Source: Ehretia macrophylla (Eukaryota; Streptophyta; Magnoliopsida; Boraginales; Ehretiaceae). Taken from it: DNA of 64,000 nucleotides. Shown piece by piece: positions 44,610-55,832 of the stretch. The notes under the pieces were generated by a model. It saw only the letters and a program-made list of their open reading frames with translations. It was not told the origin of the DNA and searched no databases. How positions within the stretch are numbered: the first letter of the stretch is position 1; every line of letters starts with the position of its first letter. The DNA is taken from contig CM075773.1 of the NCBI GenBank assembly GCA_037974665.1, positions 53,916,917 to 53,980,916 of the forward strand, read 5' to 3'. Position numbers and translations under genes: made by a program.

Positions 44610-46399
44610 ATGGTACAAACGAGAAGTCACAACATACCGGTAGAGGATTCGCCCAACCTGGAAGGGGACCTCGAAACCGTCCAGGCGCCCAGCCAAAACC
44701 TAACCCAAGCCGACGTTGGAACGAGCCAACGTATACACCTAGCCACTCAAACCAACCCCGCAGCGGAAGGAGACCCCAACTCCAGCCTATCACAGGAGAT
44801 AAGGATGATGTTGAGGATGTTTGAAGAACTTAAGGAGCAGGTAGCCCGGTTGGCCGAGGGCCCCCTGGCGCCGCAAGAGGCCGTGCCGCGGCCATCGCGC
44901 CCCCAGTTCCACATCCCGGAGCCTAGGCAAAAACGGACGCAGGAAGAGGAGGGCTTCTTAGAGCCGACACCAAGATCCGACCCGGCGAGAGGTAAAAGGG
45001 CGGTTCAAGCCGACCCCGAGCAAGCAAAGACCGCGGCTGCCATAGCTAAGGTCATCAACCAACTCGGTGTAAGCCCACTCTCTCCCGAGGTACTGGCCAC
45101 GCCCCTACCCACTGGCAATCGAATGCCAACCTGGCCGTCTACAATGGAGACGGAGACCCTGCCAGCCACCTGCTCAATTTTGATCACCACATGACTATGC
45201 TCGACATGCCAGATCTCATGAAGGCGAAGACATTCCCGACCACCCTGGTTGGCAATGCTTTGGACTGGTTCCAAAAGCTTCGTCCTGGATCAATTGCAAG
45301 CTTCCACCAGCTGGCGGAGGCTTTCCTATCCCGCTTCGCAGGAAGCCGCCACGCCACCCGCCATACTTCAACATTGCTGTTGGTGAAGCAACATAGAGGG
45401 GAAACTTTGAGGGCTTACATGGCTAGGTTCAATGAAGAGTCCCTCCGAATTCCCAACTTGGAGGACTCCATGGCTCTGATGGCTTACCAGAGCGGGCTCA
45501 GGTCGGGCCTCCTCACATCTTCTTTGGCGATCGACCTTGTGGATACCGTGTCCGAGCTGATGGTGCGAGCAGAAGGGTACATACACTCGGAGGAGATCCA
45601 TCAGGCAAAAAAGGATGATGACAAGGAGAAAGAGGCTGGGAAGAAAGAAGAGGCCTCCCGAGCCCAGCCCGGGGCCAAAGCCCAGAACGACCGAGGCAAG
45701 CAGCCACAACAGCCGAAGCCAAACCCCCGGTTCACTATGTTCACTCCCCTTAACACCTCGAGGGAGCAGATCTTGATGGAGATCCAGCACCAGAACCACC
45801 TGTCTCCAACTCCGAGAATGAAAGGCCGGCCCGATAAGCAGAATAAGACCAAATATTGCCGCTACCACATGGACTATGGCCATACCACCGAAGAGTGTAA
45901 AGACTTGAAGCAGGAGATTGAGGCACTGATAGCCCGAGGCTACCTCCGGAGGTATATAGATCAACAGCCGACCCAGAATCAGGAACAAAGGGATAGGGAG
46001 AGGAGTCCGCCCAGGCGCCAGGCTGGGGGCGGACGCTTGGCCGTGATTGAAACTATTGCGGGAGGATTGGCGTCGGGAGGCGAGACCTCAGCAGGCAGAA
46101 AAGGTTATGTTCGTGCGGGGAGGGAGTATGGACCAGTGAGGGGACCGGCCCCGGAGATGCAAGAGCTCACCTTCTCTTCAGAAGACTTGGAGGGGGTGAT
46201 ATTGCCTCACGACGACCCCCTGGTGATCAGTGCTGAAATAGCCAACTTCACCGTCAAAAGGCTGATGGTGGACACCGGGAGTTCGACAGAAGTCTTATTC
46301 CTCAGCGCTTTTGAGCAGATGGGGTTGGATAGGAGCCGACTCAGGCCATTGCGGGGTACTTTAGCAGGTTTCACCGGGCAGTCCCACCGAGCCGAATGA
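44610..46399 (+). pseudogene. gag and protease region of element D
   Basis: Begins MVQTRSHNIPVEDSPNLEGD. A gag core follows (about 45191-45560: TFPTTLVGNALDWFQKL, YQSGLRSGLLTSSLAID), then a Cys/His motif YCRYHMDYGHTTEEC (about 45857) and the aspartic protease active site MVDTGSSTEVLFLS near 46264-46305. The region is not one continuous frame. Fossil. Confidence 0.85.
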
Positions 46400-46441
46400 G
46401 TCACCAACCTCCCGCTGAAGCTGGAGGATGGGGATAAATGG

Positions 46442-49400
46442 GTGTCGATGCAAGCCAACTTCATTATAATGGATTGTAACTCCACCTACAACGGGATCTT
46501 AGGTTGGGTGGCGCTTAATCATTTCAGGGCCGTCCCCTCAACGTACCACCAGGCCCTAAAGTTCCCGACCCCGGCTGGGGTAGCCACCATTCGCGGAGCC
46601 CAGCTCTCAGCTCGGGAGTGTTATGAAAACTCACTCCGACCCAAATATCAAATCGGCTGGGGACCGGATCTGCCCGAGGAAAAGAAAGATGCTAAGAGAG
46701 GAAGCCCGGCTGAGGACCTTCAGGAGGTGGAACTCTCCGATGAAACTAAGAGAGCAAAGATTGGGAATGAACTATCTGCCAACCTCAAGAAAGGTATAAG
46801 CCGATTTCTTTTAAAGAATGAGCATGTATTTTCCTGGTCTGCTTCTGACATGACAGGAATTGACCCGAATGTGATTGAGCATCACCTGAATGCCGACCTA
46901 AATCACTATCCAGTAAAACAAAAGCGCCGGCACTTCCATTATGATAAGCAACAAATCATATCGGAAGAAGTGGACAAGTTGGTAGACGCCGGCCACATAA
47001 AGGAAATACAGTACCCAACCTGGCTGTCCAATGTGGTGCTGGTGACGAAGTCCTCGGGTGGATGGAAACTGTGTATTGATTTCACCGACCTCAACAAAGC
47101 TTGCCCCAAGGACTGCTTCCCCCTACCACGAATTGACCAAATGGTGGACGCCACCTCTGGATTCGAGCTGCTCTCCTTCATGGATGCCTTCAAAGGTTAT
47201 AATCAAATCAAGATGGCTCCCGGGGACAAGGAGAAGACCGCCTTCACCACCGATAAAGGACTCTACTACTATAAGGTCATGCCCTTTGGCCTCAAGAATG
47301 CTGGAGCCACATATACTCGGATGGTGAACAAGGTCTTCAAGAACCAGATTGGCTTGAATATGGAAATCTATATAGATGACATGTTGGTCAAGAGCAGGAG
47401 GGCGGAAGACCATGTAACCGACCTGGCTGAGGCCTTCGCTGTAATGAAACACTTTGGGATAAAATTGAACCCGGAAAAGTGCGCATTCGGTGTCAAGGCA
47501 GGCAAGTTCCTGGGCTTCATGGTCACAGCCCGCGGAATAGAGGCCAACCCGGAGAAAGTCCAGGCAATACTAGACCTGGGGCCCTCGACCTGCGTGAAGG
47601 ACGTCCAGGTGTTGGCAGGCAAAGTCGCAGCACTAAGCAGATTCATGTCCAGGTCGGCTGACAAGTGCGCTCCCCTATTCAAAATATTGAGGAACCCTAA
47701 GAACTTTGAATGGACTGAGGAATGCCAAAATGCCTTCCAAGAGCTGAAAAGGTACATAGCCTCGCCACCTCTGTTATCCCGACCTGAGGTGGGGGAAGAG
47801 CTAGTAATATACTTGGCATGCTCGGGAACAGCGGTGGCGGCGGCACTAGTCCGAGAAGAAGGAAAGGAACAGAAGCCGGTCTACTATGTTAGTAAAACCT
47901 TGCAGGGAGCTGAGGCGAGATACTCCTCCTTGGAAAAACTCGCCCTCGCGCTCATCACGGCGGCTAAAAAGTTGAAGCCATACTTCGATGCTCATCCGAT
48001 TAAAGTCATGACTGATGCTCCGCTCAAATCCATCAAGCACAAGCCAGAGGCGTCGGGCAGGCTACTGAAATGGGCAGTTGAGCTGAGTCAATTCGACATC
48101 ACCTACCAGCCCAGGACAGCCATCAAAGCCCAAGCCATTGCTGACTTTGTTGTAGAATGCACTGGCCGAGTAGAGCATGACCCGGAGGACGTGTGGAAGG
48201 TTCATGTGGATGGGGCCTCAAGGAAGTCTGGAAGCGGAGCTGGGGTAGTCATCCTCGACCCAAACCGGCATGAGCACCAGTACTCCCTCAAGTTCACCTT
48301 CTCAGCGTCCAACAATGAAGCAGAGTATGAAGCGGTGATTGCAGGGCTAAAAATTGCAGCTCAGCTCGGGGCACAGACAATCGACCTAAGCACCGACTCT
48401 CAGTTGGTCTCTAGTCAGATATCAGGGGAGTTCGAAGCCAAGGACAGTGCTATGCTAGCCTACCTCAACAGAGTCAAGGATTTGACCTCAACACTCAGAA
48501 GGTTCACGATACAACAGATTCTCAGGGAAGAGAATATGAAGGCTGACGCCCTATCCAGGCTGGCCTTGGGCGAAAGCCGACCTGCCCTTGTCCACGTGGA
48601 AGAAGTATCTGAACCTAGTATCCAGTTGGGAGTACAGACGGTAGCCGAGCTCAACTTAAATCCAGATTGGACCAAACCAATCATGGACTACTTGGAAGGG
48701 GGTATGACCCCAGAGGATGAAAAAGTTGCTCGGAAATTCATGAAGCAGGCCTCAAGGTTTGTCATAATCGCCGGGCAGCTCTACAAAAGAGCCTACACCT
48801 GGCCTCTTTTGAAATGTGTAGGACCCGAAGAAGGAAACTATGTACTCCGGGAGATTCATGAAGGGGTGTGTGGAAACCATTTGGGGGGTAAAGCTCTGGC
48901 TCGGAAGGCATTAAGGCATAGCTATTTCTGGCCAACCTTAGAACAAGATGTCAAAGAGTATGTAAAAAAGTGCGACACCTGCCAGAGGTTCGCTAACGTA
49001 CAACGGAAGCCTGCTGTGGACCTCATAGTTATGATAAGCCCGTGGCCATTCTACCAATGGGGTCTGGACATCATCGGCCCCTTGCCGACCAGTGTCGGCC
49101 AAAAGAAACACGCCTTCGTGGCCGTAGACTACTTCACTAAATGGCCCGAGGCTGAAAGTGTTGCCAGAATAACAGAAAAGGCAGCTTGGGATTTCGTATG
49201 GAAAAACATCATTTGCCGATTTGGGGTACCAAAGGTCATCGTCACTGACCACGGCAAGCAATTCGACAGTGCATACTTTCGAGGCAAATGTGCTGAGATT
49301 GGGATCGACCTCAGATTCTCGTCTGTTGCTCACCCTCAAAGTAATGGCCAAGTTGAAAGAACTAACCAAATCATTTTGCAGGGTCTGAAAACCAAGCTGG

Positions 49401-49897
49401 AGGAAGCAAAGGGCCAATGGGCGTCAGTTCTCCCAGAAGTGATGTGGGCTCAGCGGACCAACATCAGCTCGGCGACTGGAGAATCGCCCTTCGAACTGAC
49501 CTTCGGCACTCAAGTAGTGCTGCCAGTGGAGATCGGGTCTCCCACCAGTAGAACCCTCCACCATGACCCAGAAATAAACGGAGCACGAATCCGTGAAGAG
49601 CTCGACCTCGCCGAAGAGCTCCGAGCTAAAGCTCAAATCAGAATGCTGGCCAGCAAAGCTGCAATGAAAAGAGCCTTTTCCAAACAGGTCAAGCCTAAGC
49701 CTATTAAGGTCGGCGACCTCGTACTCAGGAAGGCCATCTTTTTGCCGCGCTCCACTAACAAGCTTTTTCCGACCTGGGAGGGACCCTACGAAGTCATGAA
49801 AGAAGTCCGACCCGGGACCTTCCACCTTCGAGACAAGAACGGAAAATTGTTAAAAAATGCATGGCATTCAGAACATTTGAAGCGGTATTTTGTCTAA
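46442..49897 (+). pseudogene. pol region of element D (RT, RNase H, archaeal RNase H, integrase)
   Basis: A continuous frame of 1151 residues. Reverse transcriptase spans about residues 190-370, with YIDD at 310-313. The retroviral-type RNase H lies near 465-580. A second, archaeal-type RNase H lies near 595-720 (WKVHVDGASRKSGSGAG, EAEYEAVIAGLKIA, STDSQLV), diagnostic of the Tat lineage. The integrase zinc finger (HEGVCGNHLGG and CDTCQR) is near 795-850 and its DDE core follows (DIIGPLPT, VTDHGKQFDS, SNGQVERTNQ). It ends after a GPYEVMKEVRPGTFHL tail. Listed under pseudogene because the element as a whole is broken; this part looks well kept, which fits its young LTRs. Confidence 0.9.
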
Positions 49898-50005
49898 AAA
49901 CGGCCCCGAGCCGGAATATCCTGTCCACAGCCCCGAGCCGTAATATTTTGTAAGCGGCCCCGAGCCTAAGTATTTTGTAAAGGCCCCGGGCCGAAACATT
50001 ACTTG
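49897..50005 (+). repeat. Short tandem repeats after pol of element D
   Basis: Four degenerate units of about 25-33 bp with the core GGCCCCGAGCCGTAATATTT TGTAA (split here by a space for length). Homologous to 22320-22450 in element C. The sequence from 50006 to 50640 is non-coding spacer rich in AGCTCGG motifs. Confidence 0.7.
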
Positions 50006-50643
50006 TACAAATTCAATGCAATGCGATTTTGTAAACTAGTGCGATTCCCGACTTGGGAATAAGTACACAAACTAGCCCAATGCCCGACCCGGGCGCAAAT
50101 GCTACAACTACAAAATTACTCAAACTCGGATTAACGCGGTGGCCACGCTTAATCACGAGCAAACGATAAAGCAAACCAGCTCAGACTATGTTCCAGCTCG
50201 GGCATAATCGATAACAATTTGATTAGTTTGGCCAGTTCGGATTAAGTTCCAACTCGGTGCATTCCGGCCTCAGGTCGGTATATTAGCTTGGGTCTAAACT
50301 CGAGCTCGATACTTGTCAACATTAGTTTGACCAATTTCACAACGGACTGACGAGTTCGAATTGGTAACCATTATGAGTTGCCCTTATTATACCAGCTCGG
50401 ATTAGGATGTTAAAATCATTAATCACGTCCAGCTCGGATTATTGCGCCTAAGTTTGTAGGGTCCCTTAAATTGGTCCGACCCCACTAACTTGAGAAAAAT
50501 TTGCGAAGAGAAAAGTACACGTGTACGAACTCAATTAAAACGCAAATAAAGCCAAAACAAATATTTTATTAAAACTGAAAACTGATTACAAAGGCCCAGC
50601 TTGGGCAAGATTACAATAGCCCTACTAGGGAAACATTGCTAAA

Positions 50644-53131
50644 TCTATTTCGACGCAGCAGCGGAGGTGGCGGCCTCAGCTTCATCCCCAACTTGGTCCA
50701 GGCCCTTCTGGACAAACTCAGTAACCTCCTTGGCCTGGGATATCAGGTCGGACGGAAGCTCGGGGATTTCCCAGAATTCTGGCGGCGGAACCTCCAAGAT
50801 CTCAATGTAGTCGTTCTTGAAAGTCGAGAAGAAAGTCTTTGCTCTCTCCCGAGCCGCAACTTGACCTCGGAAATAGAACTCTATTTCCGCGTACTTCGCC
50901 ATGGCCCCGCCTTCCGTGGCCAACCAGTCCACCGCCGCGTCGCTGGACTTGAAGGCCTCCACTGCCTTCTCCCCCTAGACGCCGACCCGCTCCGCCAGTT
51001 CCTTAAACTTAGCCTCCGCATCTCGCTTCTCTCGCTTGTGGCGATCGACGTCCTTGGCCGTGGCTTCTCGTCGGTCCTTCTCTAGGTCCAGCTCCTTCCT
51101 TAGGTGCTCGACCTCCGCCATATCAGCCCTCTGCCTCTGAGCGGCCTCCTCTCTCACTGTTTCAAGCTCGGCTCGGGCATCCACATATCGTTGCTCGAGC
51201 TCAATGCAATGAGTTTGGGCCTTGATCAAGAAGCTGGGGGCAGAGAGGATGTGGGACTCGGCCTGTTCAGCAGAAAATAAAGCAATCAGCCGAGCTAAGA
51301 GTGCAACCTTAACAGAAGATGGATAAGGACTTACCGTGACTATGGCCGTCCTCAAGTCCAACGAGAGTTGCTCAGCTGGGACCGTCGCCAGCTTGGGGTC
51401 GCGATCCACCTTGGACGCCTCCATGAAGTGCTGGTCGGGAGGGCTCACCTCCGTGGCCTTGCCCTTACCAGAGTGCTCGGGCCGAGGTCGCTTTCTGCTC
51501 TCGGGTCGGAAGGAAGAGCGCTCCGGGATCGCTAGGCCCGATCCCTATTTCTTCGGCAAAGGGGACCCCGAAGCCCCTTTTGAAGAGACCTCGGGACTGA
51601 CCTTACGCCCTTGGCCGCTGGGGCGCTGCCTTTGACCTTGGCCAGTGACGCCCGGTCCTGACCGAGCAGAAGCATCGCCACTAACTTCACCCTTCCTCCG
51701 CACCTGGGCGTATGCAAACTTCCTCATATCCGCCATATCTGCAAAAAGTGGAGCAAAGGGGTTAAAAGTGAGTCGAAGACCCAACTAAAAAAGCGAAGCT
51801 AATAAAAGGGACGGGAGGTCGGACGCCAATCCTGCAAACTGACCCTCTTCCGAGCCAGTCCCGTCATCTCATTTCGGGTCGGGAATCAGGTGGGGATGAT
51901 CCCTCGAGAAGTCGGGCTCCTGACCAAACAACTTGGAATCCCAGATTTGCCCCCATTTTAGCACGCTGTCAATGTCTATCAACATCCCGGGTGCGGGCTT
52001 CAGCACTGCAACTTCTTTAAGCTCCTCCTTCGAGAGCTTAGGGTCCTCGTTCGCGGTTTTCCTCAGGCTTGGGAGCCAATCCAGCCTGCATCCAGGGTTC
52101 ACAGACGACTCCACCCAATAATAGTCGTTATGCCAGCCCTTGTTCAAAGAGTGCCATTTGGTGAATATGGAATGGCCGACCCGAGCTGCGAAGTGGAACC
52201 ACCCTGGCTGCTTCGGGTTGGGCTTACACACGAAGAAATGCCTGAATCGGCGCAAGGTTGGCTCCACTCCCTTCTCCAAACAGAACACGTAGAAAGCCAC
52301 TATTATGGCCCAACCATTCGGTGACATCTGACCCGGGCTGAGCTCGAAATGGTTCAGGATTCCAATGATGAACCCAGGGAAGAGGAGCTAGATGACGTCG
52401 AAGGCCAGATCGTATATGGTGTAGTGGTTGGCTGGGGGGTAACACGCCGATTCTTGCCGACCTGGAACCTTCAACTTGTGATGCCGGTCAACCGACCAGT
52501 TCCTCAGCCTTGCGTTCGTCATCTGCACTGTAGAATGGCACTCACGCTTGCAGCAGGCAAAAAGCTGCTCGATCCTCTTTCCATGAATTGAAGAAGCGCT
52601 GGCTGAAGCCGAGCTTCGAGGTCGAACAGCACTGACTGGGACGGCTTCGATCGGCTCGGTGGCGGAGACCCCAGCTAAGAACTCTTGGGTTATCTTGATG
52701 CCCTCCAGTCGATTCAGTGGCTCCTCGTCATCCGCGTCATCGAACTCTCCCAGGTCGGCCAAAGGATCCTCCTCTGCTTCCTCTCGCACCAATCTGACCC
52801 CAATAACTTGGCAGTCATCATTGCTCTCCTCGCGATTAGATTTTCGAGCCGGCCCTGAGGACGAGCTGGTGCTCTCTCCGCCGCGGATCGTATTCGAGGT
52901 AGATGCCGAGCTCGGCGGACTTTCATCTCCACCATAAGACCTTACTTCCATAGCCTGAGAGTCTTCTGATTCCGACCTCCCCATCCTGTCTACAGCAAAT
53001 ACAAATGTACAGGAATGACTAAAGGGAGTCGGGACGTACCTAATGCTCTTAACTGCGGAGTGTGGCCGACTAATCTGGTCTGAGCTGAATAATCCCGATA
53101 GTATTCTTTCTGAGCTAGTTGCGTCCGACAA
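50644..53131 (-). pseudogene. Antisense gene of element D
   Basis: Counterpart of 19350-21690 in element C, opposite to pol. From the minus-strand start near 52985 (MGRSESEDSQAMEVRSYGGD) it has the acidic, Ser-rich N-terminus, the domain with WAIIVAFYVFCLEKGVEPTL, FFVCKPNPKQPGWFHFAA and WHNDYYWVES (about 52327-51880), and the coiled coil (about 51240-50970) ending WEIPELPSDL. Intron borders match those in C: acceptor GCAG at 51742-51739, and an intron from 51334 (GTAAG) to 51263 (CAG). A minus-strand TATAAATAG lies at 53211-53203. Function unknown; this copy has a few breaks. Confidence 0.7.
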
Positions 53132-53407
53132 CTCTTGCGCCCGACCTAAATTCCTTGAGAAATCGAAAGTGAAGTGTGCAGTGAATCTCGGAGGAGGTGG
53201 CCCTATTTATAGGCGCCCGTGAAATTCGCCTCGGGAAGGCCAAACGTCGCGTCTCGTCAGAACCGCCAGGTGACGTGGCAGCCATCCGTTGGGCATGCAC
53301 CGCTGACGTGGCCATCCCTACTCTATCGGGGTCGGGCACCTACAGCTCGGGATTAACTCCTATCTCTAGATCTCACCCACTCGATCTCGACTCGGGGGGG
53401 GGGGAAT

Positions 53408-53877
53408 TGACGAGGGGTTCCCGAGCTGAGCTAAATGAGCCGGCCTTCTGAGCAGAGATGGGCTAATCCGCGCTCCGTCAGCAGCTCGTTCAGCTCAATG
53501 TCCAACCTAGATGACTGACCCGACCCCGTTAACCCCGACCTCAGTTCCAGCTGTTCCGATGAGACATAAAGCACTGATGGGACATAAAGCTGCATCGCAA
53601 TAAATGCTGTCAGACCTGAACTTAGTATAAATAGAGCCCCACCCCCTTCATTTGAGGGGATCTCGCTATTAATTGCTCTCAACTGCTTTATCAGCTCGGA
53701 CATACTAATCGTTCGCACGCCTGAGGGGAAAATCTGGGTCGTCACCCCGCCTTTTCCTTGCTTTCCTTGTGCAGGTCCTACAGCCGACCAAGAAAGTGCA
53801 GCTCGGAGGCGGACCAGAGAAGTCCAGCTCGGCCAAAGCAGCTCCCAAATTCAACTGTGAGACTTTCAACCTCGACA
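53408..53877 (+). repeat. 3' LTR of element D
   Basis: 470 bp. The extra 18 bp relative to the 5' LTR come from a local repeat of GATGGGACATAAAGC-type sequence, also present in both LTRs of element C, so the 5' LTR of D probably lost it. Preceded by a run of 13 or more G. Confidence 0.92.
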
Positions 53878-54621
53878 CCATATGATGTATATAATTAAAA
53901 TCCGAAACTATAATTTAAATTATTTACAAAAACCAAATACCCTGTACATAGAAGTGTATTGCCCTCACCAATCTTTCCTCTGGCCAATCCGTCACAAACC
54001 CTTCCCTTCACCAAGCCGTCACCAAGTCCTCACTAACTTAACCATTCCATTGACTTGAACTTCTCATAACTCTTTCACTAATTTTGAAATATCATCCCAA
54101 AGTTAACCTGCTTGATATGTGAAATTCATTTCAAATAATGTTGAAAATACCATATGATGTATATAATTAAAATCTGAAACTATAATTTAAATTATTTACA
54201 AAAACCAAATACCCTGTACATAGAAGTGTATTTAACATCAAACTTGAGGGTTAACATTATAACAAATTTTTCTCCATTTTCATCACTAGGTGAAGATGAA
54301 GAATGCTGCTCTTTAGGTTGAGCATATACTTTTTCATAAAGGACTTTCAACACATCGTTCTACTTCTTCAATTTGTTATTAAAGTTCATTAATTAACTCG
54401 TCTTAACTCTCGATCCACTTGTCTTGACGTTTGACGTGATTGGTTGTTACCATCTTGTTCTCCTCTTTCTGACAATTTCAACTGTACCTTCAGATTTGAT
54501 TTTGGCTTTTTGATGGTGGTCAATCGAAGTCCTCTTCTTCTTCTTCGATAGGCAGACAACATCACCAATGACATCATCCTTTAGTTTGATAACGTCAGCA
54601 ACACAATTTATTTTCTCCTCT

Positions 54622-54752
54622 CTCTCGCCAATGCAACTCTCTTTTGACACGTCGTTGTCTTCTCCCTCTTGCCAATGCAACTTTCTTTAACACGTCGTTG
54701 TCTTCTCCCTCTTGCCAATGCGACTTTCTTTAACACGTCGTTGTCTTCTCCT
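54622..54752. repeat. Three-unit tandem repeat of about 44 bp
   Basis: Units around CAATGCAACTTTCTTTAACA followed by CGTCGTTGTCTTCTCC, repeated three times with few changes inside relic F. Confidence 0.85.
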
Positions 54753-54995
54753 TCACGACAAAGTTACAACAACAACAGTTCGTGAATTGTTCATTTCCAA
54801 CTATTGCTACTATCAGCGCTACCGCTAATAACAATTTATATCCGTGTTCTCCTCGAAAATTGTGCCCCTATATCACAATATTGTCGCGCTGCCAACAAAA
54901 TCTCTATGGTGCATCCCTTCATTTTCTTCATTCCAATCCCCCGAATCGGGCTCTGATACCAATTTGTTAAAATTATGATCGTGTAGACACACATG

Positions 54996-55185
54996 GGCAA
55001 ATTTATTATTGGACTAGTGGGGCTGCAGCCCCTACTAATCCAAAAAAGTTCAAGAAATCTATGTATTTTTTTATATAAAATTAAATGTATATGTATTCTT
55101 AATTAAAAAGATTAATTAGTCCATGTTAAAAAAAAAATATTATATTATAGCCCCCATTGAGAAGGAATCGTGGATCCACCCCTGC
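54996..55185. mobile_element. hAT-like MITE, 190 bp
   Basis: Direct repeats ACACACATG (54987-54995 and 55186-55194) flank a 190-bp insert. Its right end, reversed, reads GCAGGGGTGGATCCACG, like the CAGGGGCGGATCC ends of plant hAT MITEs. The left end is less similar. An 8-bp duplication would fit hAT, and the ninth base may be chance. It sits within the LTR of relic F. Confidence 0.6.
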
Positions 55186-55832
55186 ACACACATGCATAGA
55201 ATAAGAGAAAAATCAATAAATTATTTTTAACATTGTTCAAGCCTCTGCCTACATTCACGACCCAAAGAAATGAAAAATCCATTATTCAATAATAATGGCT
55301 ACAATGCAACAGATATTTTAAACGAACTAAAATATTAACCCTCTCAACACTCACATGCTTACAATTTTAGGACAAAACTATAAAAACCCTCTCTCACACT
55401 TACATATGCATATATGCACGAAAAAGTCTAAACTCTCACCCGTAGAACTTTATATATGGGTAAAGTCTAAAACCTCTCCAGATCGGCTTTTTTATTTTAT
55501 TTTTGTCAAAAACATGAAAAATACTCTTAACACTCGAGTCACGCCTTCCACTAGGGATGACAACGGTAAGGTTTAAACCCGAATTCGATGGATATCTAAA
55601 CCAGTTATGAACCCGTTTACAAAACTGATACTGTATCAGTTAGGGTTTGATAATAGTATTTATAAAAATTTGAACCCGAAAACCAAATTATTAATTTAAT
55701 AAAAAATAAATAAATAACAATATCTATATATTCATATACATACACATATAATAAATTGTTTAAGAAAATAATAATTTTTTAATATTGGTCTAGTTGTTGG
55801 TCAAAATAATCTCTAAATCATTGCTCCTGGTT

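Larger units (their letters stand above)
44089..53877 (+). mobile_element. Ty3/gypsy Tat-lineage (Retand-type) element D
   Basis: 9.79 kb on the + strand, the same family as element C. LTRs are at 44089-44540 and 53408-53877 (TGACGAGG to CTCGACA). The target duplication CCATA is at 44084-44088 and 53878-53882. Primer site TTGGCGCCGTCTGTGGGA lies at about 44542-44559 and a polypurine tract at about 53391-53407. Order: gag, protease, RT, RNase H, archaeal-type RNase H, integrase, tandem repeats, antisense gene. The LTRs differ by about 7 substitutions (around 1.5%, hand count) plus one 18-bp length difference, so it is clearly younger than C, probably well under two million years. Structure is complete and the pol frame is long, but the element has at least two or three breaks. 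Confidence 0.93.
43902..54230. repeat. 264-bp tandem duplication split by element D
   Basis: Unit 2 is intact at 53968-54230 (CCAATCTTTCCTCTGGCC to GAAGTGTATT). Unit 1 is cut in two: 43902-44088 on the left and 53878-53960 on the right, with element D between. Unit 2 holds the empty target CCATATGATG at about 54151. Confidence 0.88.
54231..55430 (-). mobile_element. LTR retrotransposon relic F (leader and LTR end)
   Basis: On the minus strand TGGTATCAGAGC (54961-54950) is a perfect 12-base initiator-Met tRNA primer site, preceded by an LTR end ...TTTTAACA (down to 54965). The LTR runs right from 54965 to an unclear edge (perhaps about 55430) and is split by a hAT-like MITE. Downstream (lower coordinates) the leader and a Lys/Glu-rich gag-like stretch are degenerate. 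No pol is seen. A broken fossil; Copia or gypsy cannot be decided. Confidence 0.55.

Noticed and set aside
45368-45988. 206-codon minus-strand frame inside element D gag
   Set aside because: Reverse shadow of the gag frame; no independent similarity.
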